NCBI GenBank assembly: GCA_032622095.1
Contig: CP136067.1
Location: forward strand, 94,602,707-94,666,706
Direction of reading: 5' to 3'
DNA: 64,000 nt
Source of the DNA: Siphonodentalium dalli
Taxonomy: Eukaryota; Mollusca; Scaphopoda; Gadilida; Siphonodentaliidae
The stretch's first letter is position 1. Each line of letters starts with the position of its first letter. This document shows, in pieces, positions 30,158 through 42,100 of the stretch. The notes under the pieces were generated by a model. The model had not been told where the DNA came from. It worked only from the letters and a program-made list of their open reading frames with translations, and made no database searches. The position numbers and the translations under genes were made by a program.

Positions 30158-33100
30158 GTAAGACTAATTATTTAAAGGCATGGACGGCCTTCGTTATAGA
30201 ATATAATTTAGAAATAACAATTAACAATTTAGGAGAATATCCTCCATAATATACTAATAGTATAGTATAATGTATAATGATAGTAGGAATGCCATATTAT
30301 CCACAACACACACTCTATGTGAGCCGTGTGTTTGTTTATATATCAAGCATGTAAATAGTGAACGATAAGCAAACAATCAACACAGTGGCAACTATTTTTG
30401 TAGAGTGATTCATGGTGATCCATTCAACACCAACATGGCTGCAACAATACGCCATCTTCACGATTTGATACGTATCACGATTTTTTGCAACGATACATAT
30501 CGCGATATATTCCAGACTGAAAATTGGACCAGTTTACAACTTTTGCATACTTCGCAAATTTTACATATTGTTTTGGTGTTGATTTTCCACCCAAGTGTTT
30601 CCATACAATGTGCGTTTTAAATTTTCACCCTCGGAACGACAATTTTTGGAGTTACCTCGCCTATGACCGGTTGAGAACTTGCAATTTTATCATGTTTTGA
30701 TAGTTCCGACATGTTATTGATTTTAAATTTGAAAGGTCATCGAGACATCGACCATTTGATTGGTTAACAGAACAGGAAACTAAGGAATTATGGCGGTTAC
30801 AGCCAATGAAAAGTGTTCTCCCAGAGTGCTTGGGCATGCGTTTAGAAATACGGATCGAAAACGTACCAGAATAATTACGGAACGAACCGCGTATCGCACC
30901 GCCAGTATTCTACGAATACAAAACCTTGGAACTTTTCGAAATTTTGACAGGGAACCTTATTGGAGATTTCTATGTTTCTGAAGAATTCCTATGCGAATTA
31001 GGCCTATGGTAAGTTACATTGAAAAGAGTAGAATGCATAAAATGGTGTCTGATTTCTGTTATATTTCAAGATCAAAAGGCATCAAGAAGTTGAAGATTTT
31101 ACCGCTGGATCCAGAGAAGCATAAAGCAGCATCAGCATCGCCATCTGGTGCCAGTTACACTGCGGCAGAGTATTACACCAAGAGTCCATCTTTATCGAGC
31201 CGCGAAGGGTCCATGGAGAACCTCTCACAAGATATGGGTAAATAGCACTTTTAACCCTTTCTATACTAAATGGATTCTCCCAGTCAGTTAAAAAGTGGAC
31301 ATTATTATCAATTTGGAGTGATGTTAACCCATTCATGACTGGAGCTTCCTGAAATTTTGTAAAAAATCAGGTAAGCCATGCATTCTCTTATATATTCGAG
31401 GCTCCCTATGGGTGACTTCAGGATCCTTCATGCTGCACCATCGCAGCTCTAGTTGTGAAAGGGTTTAGGTGATAAAAGCAGACGACAGATAAATAAAGTG
31501 CAGAAGGATCAGGAAGGAGCCCTATTTATTGAGGGAAATGTTTAGATAATAACAAACGATCGATGGGATAGCTTCTTGTCAATGATGCTTTAGTATAGAA
31601 AGGGTTATATACCCACCTGCTACTGAGGAAAATAATTTTAAATTTGCATTATGGCTATAACGATACACCCACTGCTGCGATACAATACGTATCACGATTT
31701 GAATTTATTGAACAATTGAATTTATCCTTTAGCTTTAGTTGACACTAGTGTTGAATCCTAGATTTAGCATTTGCATCCACTAAGGCACTGTACATAGTCG
31801 TCAAAAATTATCAAAATGTGTGAATAAGCACATCACAAATTTCGCGATACATCTGTTAGAATGTATCGTGATATAATTCTTTTAAAAAATCACGATACAT
31901 GTGTACACCCCTATTCTGCATCATAGTCAAATTGAGTCGGTCATGTAATAAGGTATAAAAAAGATTTTTGAAATAGATATGTTCTTTTAAAATTATTAAA
32001 ATAAACATTTATTCACAAAGTTTAAATAATGGAGTAGAAAGAGAAATAAATTTTTAGCTCAACTTGATAAAAGTCAAATTTGAGCAGTTACCATCGGTTG
32101 GCGTCTGTCACCCTTTGGCACACCCTACAGGCTACTTTCCTCATCCAATCATCACCAAACTTCATTTTAATCTTTGGGGTGACCTCTAGATGGGAGCTAT
32201 CACATTGAAAAACATGGTCTGTGCCTTCATAAATCTCATATATAAATACCCAATATTTCAAGTCCATAATTGTTAGTTGCCATTCTCACAGATTATCTCG
32301 CCACAGGGTATAGCGGCCAATCTCACACCTACATGTGTTATAATGTAAATTTAACTCTCCATAGAGAATAGCAGCCAATCCCCTAGTCGGCTACATGTGT
32401 TACAATGTAAATTCATCTCTTCACAGTATAGCAGCCAATCATCTAGTCAGCTACATGTGTTACAATGTAAATTCATCTCTTCACAGAGTATAGCAGCCAA
32501 TCATCTAGTCAGCTACACGTGTTACAATGTATATTTATCTCTCCACAGAGTATTGTCAGCTACATGTGTTATAATGTATATTTATCTCTTCACAGAGTAT
32601 AGCAGCCAATCCCCTAGTCAGCTGCAGACGCAATTGTCCAATGAGAGCGTTAGCGCAGAAGAAATGCCAGAAGTTGAAGAGCAAGGGTATGATTTGTTTA
32701 ACAAATTCATGAGATAATGTCTTTCTTTTAGGCCATTTAGAGAATAAAATGTTTTGAAATTATTACTCATGACAGGCAAGTCTGAGTTTAGTGTGCCTGT
32801 CATTTGCAGAACGAGGTCCCTAGAGGGTGAATTTAGTGACTCTATCCCGCATAGCGGGCTAGCATCACCAAATTCACCCTCTGGGACCTCATTCTGCATG
32901 GCCTCATCTGCTATGGGAACAATAGACTGAGATTGAAGTTCCCAAATGGTGAATATTGTGATGTGCACCCATTGGGAACCTCGATTATGCAATGTGTTGT
33001 CTGCCAATTTGGGGATATAGAGAAACTAAAACTAAAAAAGAAATAGAATCTAAGTTTCTATAGAAATTTGATAAATAAAGAAACTTTCCAGAGAAGATGA

Positions 33101-36100
33101 GGCCAAAGCATAATGAGGTCCCCAGAGGGTGAATTTAGTGATGCTAGCCCACTATGTGGGATAGCGTCACTAAATTCACCCTCGGGGTACCTCATTCTGC
33201 AAATGACAGACACGCTATAATCAGACTTGATGACAGGTAGAATATATTTGCGGCTGTTCCTTGGGCATCTTATCAGCAACTTGAAGAAGAATAGCAATAG
33301 TGTATTTTCTGTTAATTGGAGCATTATAAATGAGATGAGCATTCTTCTATAAGTAGTTTCCCAGGCAACACTAGTATGCAGAGGCGATTATGCAGTTCTT
33401 ATTCCGGATCAGTTCCTTGATTAAATTGTTTATTTTGCTATGGTGTATTCAAGCCTGGATTTAGTGTGTCTGATATTTGCAGAATGAGCTCCACAGAGGC
33501 TGAATTTAGTGATGCTATCCCGCACGGCAGGCTAGCATCACCAAATTAACCCTCTCGGAACCTCATCTGAGGAACAGACTGAAGTTCCCAAGTTGAAGTT
33601 GGTGATGTTCACTTATTCACATTGATTTTTGCAATTTATCTTCTTCAAATTAGGGGAAATAGCAACTGAAAGAAGGGAAAAAGTAACAAAAAAAACATGT
33701 TTATTTGAGACAATAGATCTTTCACAGAAGACAAGGCCAAAGCAGAATGAGGTCCCCAGAGGGTGAAGTTGGTGATGCTTGCCAGTCGTGTGGAATAGCA
33801 TCACTAAATTCACCCTCTGGGGACCTCATTCTGCAACTTCAGACATTGATATCCAGGATTTGCCTTGGGGTATGGTATCTATCTATATATAAAAGAGTAG
33901 TCTGTCTGTCCGTCTGTATGTTTGTCCGGATTTTTCAACCCGCTGGTCCGATTTCAACCAAATTTGGTGTCGTTACTCGGGGTATCCTGGCGGAGGATAT
34001 AACGTTGTTAGTTTTTCAAAATTTTGATTTAAACAAATTTAATTAAATAAATAAAATAAAAAATATTTTTTAAATAAGCTCACTATGCAGTTTGCACTAT
34101 GGGCCTATTTCAGAATAAAATAAGTCCAATATCAACATATGTGAATATTTAGGTCCAATATGAACCTATTTGCATGAGGATATGTTTAGCACCATATGTA
34201 CGCTCTTTATATTTGTGTTTTCACTGCGGTCTGTGCAATCCAAGTGAATAACTGGTATAAGTCCACTATGGGCTTATGATCCCAAAATCAAATAAGTTCA
34301 ATATGAACCAATGTCAATATATAGATTCAATATGAACCTATCTGCATGAGGATAAATCGCAGTAGCATCATAAATATTATCTCTATATATAAAAGAATAG
34401 GATCTGTCTGACATGTGCGCAAAGCGCACACATTCATACTCCTCCGATGCAGAATAATGGTTTCAGCTAGTTAAAATATAAAACAGTTGCTTCATTTCAC
34501 ATTAAAGAAAACAAGTTATGTTTTCAAAATTAAAACCAATGCTTTATTTGATTTTTAGGAATGGAAAGTTATGTGCATTCTGTAACAGTGGGGCTAAGAG
34601 TATGCTTGGGCAGGGTGATATGTGTCGGTACGAAGTCACACCAGGCTTCAATCCCTTTAAGAAGACTCCACCCAAGAAGAAAGAAGGAGAGGAGAAAATG
34701 GCAGAGAAAACAAAGCCAATAACATTAAAGAAGTCTCGAAGGTATGCTTTATTTTACATACAGTTCATGGTATAACATTGAAGAGGTCTCAAAAGTTCGC
34801 TTTATTTTACATATATTCATGGTATAAAATTTAAAAGGTCTCAAAGGTTTGCTTTATTTTACATGAATTTCATGGTATAACAGTCTAAGTTATTTTACAT
34901 ACATATTTGATGTAAAGCACATTAAAATAAATTTACTGTATAAATGCATTATACAGTTAAACTTCGTTAAGTCGAATTGCAAGGGACCGTTGGATTACTT
35001 CGAGTTATCCGAGTGTTCGACTTAACTGTTTTGACCATTTGGTGACCACAAATTCCAACCAGTTGAATTCATATCGATCCGATATGGCCCACGATTGCTG
35101 CATCAGTGTCATGGCATCGAGAACATTCAAATTGAGTTCAGCCTTCTTGTCAATAGCATTTCTTCGTTTGGAACATTGTTTTCGTTTTGGGAAGTCATGA
35201 CTGAATGAAATTATTCTCTGTATCAGCCTATCAGGCCGTTTAAATATGGTTTTCATTAGGTCTGTCAACACTACTAATCCTCACAGGGGAAATTGACCCC
35301 CACACCTCGTTAATATGTTAAATAAACAATGCATTAGGATAAATAAAGACTCCAGGAAACTTCACAGCTTTTTAGGGTAATGAATAGAAGCACACTGAGT
35401 TATAATCACATGGAGATGCGTCGCCGACGGCGCTTCGACTTAACCATAGTAATTAGTGTTATAATCTGGCTGGTGGAACTAAATTTCGTTTCGACTTAAG
35501 CGGAATTTCGACTTATCCACCTTCGACTTAACCGTAATTATTCTAATGGCTTTGCTCACAAGCTCAGCCGGGACCAGGCGATGGCTTCGACTTAAGTGGG
35601 GTATTCGCGTTACCGACGTTCGACTTAACGAAGTTTAACTGTATAAATGGATTGTTTGTTATTCCACACCCATTGACGTGAGTCACATGTATTAAACGGA
35701 ATCTTAGCCATTGGATACATATTATTGTATACCTCTGATGGAATACAAGCCAGAACTATTCTTGTTGACGTTGTCACCCAGAAAGATGATGTACATTACG
35801 ACAAGGATCTGCTTCCGGTGATGCTCCGATCATTACTAGTTATTTATCATGATTTCCGTACATTTTTACATAATTTTCGCTATTTCGCTTTTATATGTTA
35901 TTATTTATGCTCTAACATAGTGCTTGATTTTGATATTGAGTAATTAAATCAATCGATCGTTCATTATTTACTTGCATTTTGGCAATTCCTTTCAGCAGGG
36001 AAACACGAGATAGAAGTAAGTCGCCACGGCAACCCAATCAACAGGAGGAGCATTTCTGTTCAATATCTCTGGATGAATTAAAGAATATTGGTTACTCAGA

Positions 36101-39100
36101 AGACATCGATGTTTTACAGATATTTGAACCTACAGGTATTTTTGAAGTTTTTGTTGAGTATTTATATGTATATTGTACTAGCGATACATATAATCAATTT
36201 GGGTTATCTTACAGCTGGCATTCGTTCGGAGTGTAGCATGCAGGATAACTCTAAAAATTATAAAAATAGTAATGAAAAAATGTTTTAATTGATTATATAT
36301 TTAATTGATATATTAAAATATATTGATATAAAATCAATATTAATTGATAAAATTGTTTCCGGACAGGGGTCTTCTACTCATATTTTTATTTTATACCCCA
36401 AAAACTATATAATGCGTATTTAGGAAGAGATAATCCATCTATGATATAACAGAGTGTGACGTATTACGAGAAATAACAAGTTTTCAACTCCCCTAGCTTA
36501 TGTAAGGTTGTTGTTTCTATTTATCAGCCCTCTTAATTCAGTATGGTTGGCTTCGGTAATCTGCTACGGCAACCCTTCGCAGTGGACCAGTTTGCTTCAG
36601 CAAATGGCTTTGGCATGGCTGATTGCTGTAGCCAATTATTAGGGCTGATTTATTTACAATCTTTTATAGGTCATACCTGGGCACATCATTGCTGTGCGGC
36701 CTGGTCAGATAGTGTTATTCAGCGTGGAGAAGAAGAAGGAAGTCTTCGATTCGTTGACCGAGCAGCATTCGCTAGTCTTTCACATGTGAGTAACTAATGT
36801 TCTTTTACAGTACTGTTTTATTTGTTGGTTAACGCTTTACCCAACAGAAGGGCCCTGTGCCAATGCATTCTCTTATATATGCGAGTCGACCATAGGTCGC
36901 CTCGCATATATAAGAGAATGCATCGGCTTAACACATTAAAAATTATAAAATTGTTAAAGAATGTAAGAAAAAATGGTAAAATGTTTTTTTTTTAGGCCAA
37001 TGCATTCTCTTATATATGCGAGGCGACCTATGGTCGACTCGCATATATAAGAGAATGCATTGGCACATGGCATAACTGTAACCATCACAATGTGGTCAAG
37101 GAGCCGGTTCCAATGATATCCATATTTGTATGGTTCTATTGAGACAGACCGAAGATATTATAGGCTGTTGAAGCTTTATTTGGCCGGTTTTGGCCGGTTT
37201 GTTGGGTAAAGGGTTAAGATGTTTGTTTAGGCCTTTCGTGATGGGAGCTGCACTCATGCAGCATTGAATATCCTATGCCAGTGCATTCTCTTATATATGC
37301 AAGTTTATCATAGGGAGCCTTGCATATATAAGAGAATCCACTGGCTTACAAGGTCAAGATAAATTTTGTTAGGCCAATGTATTCTTTTATATATGTGAGG
37401 CTCCCAATATAAGAGAATGCACTGGCACCGAGTTTTTGCAAAATTTCAGCAAAACTCAAGTCATGGAAGGGTTGACATCAGCTTAAAATTGAGCCAAGAG
37501 AAATATAGGAACTCTCCATCATCAATCATTAAGTCATCAAAGTGCAATTCAATATAAATTTATAGCAATTGTTGAACTTTCAGTTGGATTATTGGGAAAA
37601 TACCAAGTTATTTGAGTGTGTTGAAACGCTAATTTTATTTGTTTTGCTCAAATTAATATTTTCTTTTTCAGAAATGTGATTACTGTAAGAGATATGGTGC
37701 ATCTATTAACTGTCGAGGATTCAAATGTACTAAGAAGTTCCACTATCCATGTGCTTCAGCTGCCGGTTGTTTCCAGGTGAGTTATGTTAGTCATCTGCTG
37801 TTCTCCATATCACAGAGTTATCCTTCCTGTACTGAATAACATCTCTGATGTAGTTACTTGTTTGTTTGCAGACATGACCCGTATGACATTTTGCAAGATA
37901 TTTTTCTTTCATTACTAAACACATGCAACATCTAGCCATATGTTAATATACAGAGCCACATTATGTTGTTTTTTTGTCAGCGATTATTACTAGAAGTGAA
38001 TAATAATTGGAATCAATGCGGACGGCTGTTTAATATTTCATACCATCCATAACAATGGAAATTCTGGTCGATTTAATAAACTATGTTCTGATTTGGCCCA
38101 TTCAAAATGTTGATGCAATTGACATAAGATGGATGATGGTAATGTATTACCTACCGTGTTTGTCCCCCAAAATGAGTGCGTATGTCCAGGTGTGTGTGCG
38201 TGTCCATCTCATTCCTTGTCCGGACATTAATTATTTATATTTTCTGATTTTAAGGATATCAAGACACTCAGCCTGCTTTGTGAAGATCATATTGGTCAAG
38301 CAGAACAAATAGGTAAGTCATTAGGCTAAGATTGATGCCAGATTTGACTGGGTGCCTCATATTTTATTTTCTGGTGAAGAGGCAGAACTTTTCAGTAATA
38401 TATCCAATTTACCAGAGATACCAAATAATATTTTTGGAGAGCAGTTAACACTGTAATCAAATAAAAACTAGTTTTTTTATCTCTTCATTGTATAATTATC
38501 CACCAAAAACCTTACCTCTTCAAGTTGTAACGTCAAAACAGAAGTTACCAATATAAAATGGCCGTCCTGTTTCCTGGTTTCTTCTACAGCTTTAACATTT
38601 GATCGCACTTATTTATTTGCTCCGCCATTGTATTGAGTTTTAGTCAATCTGGTATTGGAACACCTAACCAATTTATTATTTTTTTTGTTCTATAATAATA
38701 AGTTGGACTGACACTTGCAGCAACATGCTGCCGGCACAGGTGGATAAATGTTCACACTTGTATTGCATCCGGTTATAGCAATATCATGGAATTCATATAA
38801 TTAATGCGGATCAATAAATAAAGATTCCTACTCGAAGGAACCAATTAAACACAATCAAATACCATTTAATTCTGTTTAAAATATGTCACCCTTCATCAAT
38901 AGTTATGATACCATACTATGGGTATACTTCAACCCCTGTTGAGTTGTATAAATTGATACATGAGCATATGTTTGTTCTGTTTCCGAACGTATTCCACATT
39001 CTGAAATAACTCAGGGAATTTTACACAGTCCGATGTTTTGGATCCAATTTTCATTAAAATGTCTCTCAATTTCCGATGCTGTCAGGAGATGATCAACGGA

Positions 39101-42100
39101 ACGGTATCTTCCGAGCATCCTGTGTTAGAAATACATGAAACAACTTTAGTTATGCTGTGATCCCTGACTCTGGTTGGTTAGATTTCCTATTCCCGTGATA
39201 TGTTTAGCGTTCAGTATTAAGCAGTCATGTCTCTCCCAATAAATGTGACAAACGTCGTGCAATAAAATCAATGTGGTGGTGTCTGAGAATAAAATAAAAT
39301 AGTTTTTTTGGCCTTAATTTTTTTTGTAACTCAAATTTTGAAAAACTAACATTCGCCATGGTAACCCACCATACATCTAGTTTGCATCATTTTAGTGTTA
39401 TTTAAGGGTGGTCTATCTCTTCCTATAATACATTTTTATATATATTTCTGGATTCTATCAATTAATGTTGATTTTATTTAAATTTTTCTTGTATAATATA
39501 CATGCAATCAATTTGGGACATTTTACGTCTTGCGTTCGTTTGGAGCGTCCCATGCGGGATAACTTTATCTAAATTTCTAAAAAATATCAACGAAAAAATA
39601 ACCCACTTGATTATCGCATTATGTAAGAAAATATTGATATAAAATCAATATTAATTGATAGAGGCATTTCCAGATAGGTGTCTTCGACTCATATGTATTA
39701 TTTTATACCCCAAAAACTATATAAAACAAATTTTGGAATAGATAGACCATCTTTAAATAGTATGATTTGGAGCCAATAATTATCTTACCTGTTTCATTAC
39801 AGCTGGAGTTGAAGCTATGTGCGTTATATGTGATACTGTCGGGAGCATAATAGAACAGCTCTTTTGCACGAGTTGCGGCCACCATTACCACGGGAGCTGC
39901 TTAGATCCACCTGTGGATGTTAATCCCGTAGTCAGGGCAGGCTGGCAATGTCCTGATTGCAAAATATGTCAAACATGCAGGTGAGAAATCTTTTAGTTTA
40001 ATATATCAAACATGCAGGTGATAAATCTTTTAGTTTAATATTTCAAACATGCAGGTGGGAAATCTTTAGTTTAATGTCAAACATTAAGGTGAGAAATCTT
40101 TTAGTTTAATATGTCAAACATTAAAGTGAGAAATCTTTTAGTTTAATATGTCAAATATTCAGGTGAAATATTTTGTAGCTAAGTCAGGTAAGTTGAAATC
40201 TCACCTCTCACTGTAAAAAAATGGGCCATTTATTTTGATGGCGGAACTGAACCTAAATAACCAACTAATCACAAAAAATATTAATTTCGAAGCTGAATGT
40301 CTCAAAGTAATCAAACTAATCATGAAAAATATTAATTTCCAAAGCTGAACAAAGTATTAATGAGTCATAATAAAGTAACTGGTTAAAAATACTCCAAAAA
40401 TAATCTTTGTTTTCATACTGAAAACCAGAGTATGCGAAATAGTCTTTAAGAAATGTCTGTAAAAGTCATGACGTATGTACTGAGAGAGGTATGGTACTTT
40501 GTATTTTACACCAACAATCTTGCTTAATGTCGTTAGTACCTTGTAATTAGTGCATATATTTATATTGTGTATATTAAATGACATACAGGCACTATGGGCC
40601 GTGTGTGATCAAATTATTGTGTACTAATTAATATTGATATTTAGATTCATTCATTCCTCATTTTTCACAAGAGTTATGGCCATTTGTTGAAATTAACAGT
40701 GTGTGACACCTGTGTAAAGGTTACCATACCTACTGTCTACGTTTTACCTTATATTAATAGGTTACCTGGTGACGAGAATAAGATGTTAGTATGTGACACC
40801 TGTGATAAAGGTTACCATACCTATTGCCTACGTCCAGTGATGACCACCATACCCAAGAACGGATGGAAGTGCAAGGTAATAATATAAATAAAACTAGACT
40901 TCAAATTTCCAGTGAGAAATATGTATATGATTACAAATTCCCAACTTATGACAAGCAATGCCAGTAACCAGTGCTCACAACTCACCATTCAACAGATTAA
41001 GGTTTATTAATGGAATAATTTTTTTTAGTCATGTATAGGGGTGTAACGATTAACCGCGATACATGTGTATGGTGATACTTTTTGAAGAATTGTATCGTGA
41101 TGCGTTTTAACAGATGCGTTTATTTATTGATATATTCACTATGGGTATGCTGTTTTGTTTTGTTCTTATACAAATCATAAATATTGCATAAATAATATGT
41201 TATTGTCAAGTTTGTACCCTGTGTTATGAAAACAAAAGCCAGGTTCTGTAACAATTTTTGTTTACATAACAAAGCGGACAAACTTGACAATAACATATTA
41301 TTTATGCAATATTTATGATTAGTATAAGAACAAAGTCTGTCTATATTTTAATATTCTTTCTGTTTTAACGGATGTGATTATTTTAACAGCAATACCCACT
41401 GCGAAGGCCATCCATTCCTTTAACCGTTTCATGACTGGATCTTCCTGAAATTTTTTGAAAATGCTGTGCCAATGCATTATGTTATATATCTGAGTCTCCA
41501 ATAGGGAGGCTCGTATATATAAGAGAAAGCCTTGGCCTAATAATATTTATTTTGACCTTGTAAGCCAGTGAATTCTCTTATAAATGCGAGGCTCCCTGTG
41601 GATTTTTAATGCTCCTGTCATGCACCTTGTAAGCAAGCCTTGAAATAGTGTGTCTGTCATTTGCAGAATGAGGTCCCCAGAGGGTGAATTTAGTGATGCT
41701 ACCCCGCATAGCGGGTAGCATCACCAAATTCACCCTCAGGGGACCTCATTCTGCTTACACCTCAGCAGAATGATTCCCAGAGGGTGAATTTGGTGATGCT
41801 AGCCCGCTATGCGGGGTAGCATCACTAAATTCACCCTCTGGGGACCTCATTCTGCAAATGACAGACACACTATTTCAAGGCTTGCTTGTAAGCCAGTGCA
41901 TTCTCTTGTGTATGCGAGGCTCTCATGAAAGAGTTAATTTTATAGAACTGTCGTGTGTGCGGTGACTGTGGAGCTAGGACTCCTGGGAATGGACCCAGCA
42001 CAAGATGGCATCTAAACTACTCTGTGTGCGACAGCTGCTACCAACAGCGTAATAAAGGCCAGTGCTGCCCGCTCTGCTTCAAGGCGTACCGTCATTTCAC

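Noticed and set aside
36543..36669. Treating the open frame upstream of exon 6 as coding from its first Met
   Set aside because: The phase and family match (FEPT|GHTWAHH) require the acceptor at 36669; the upstream residues have no family similarity.
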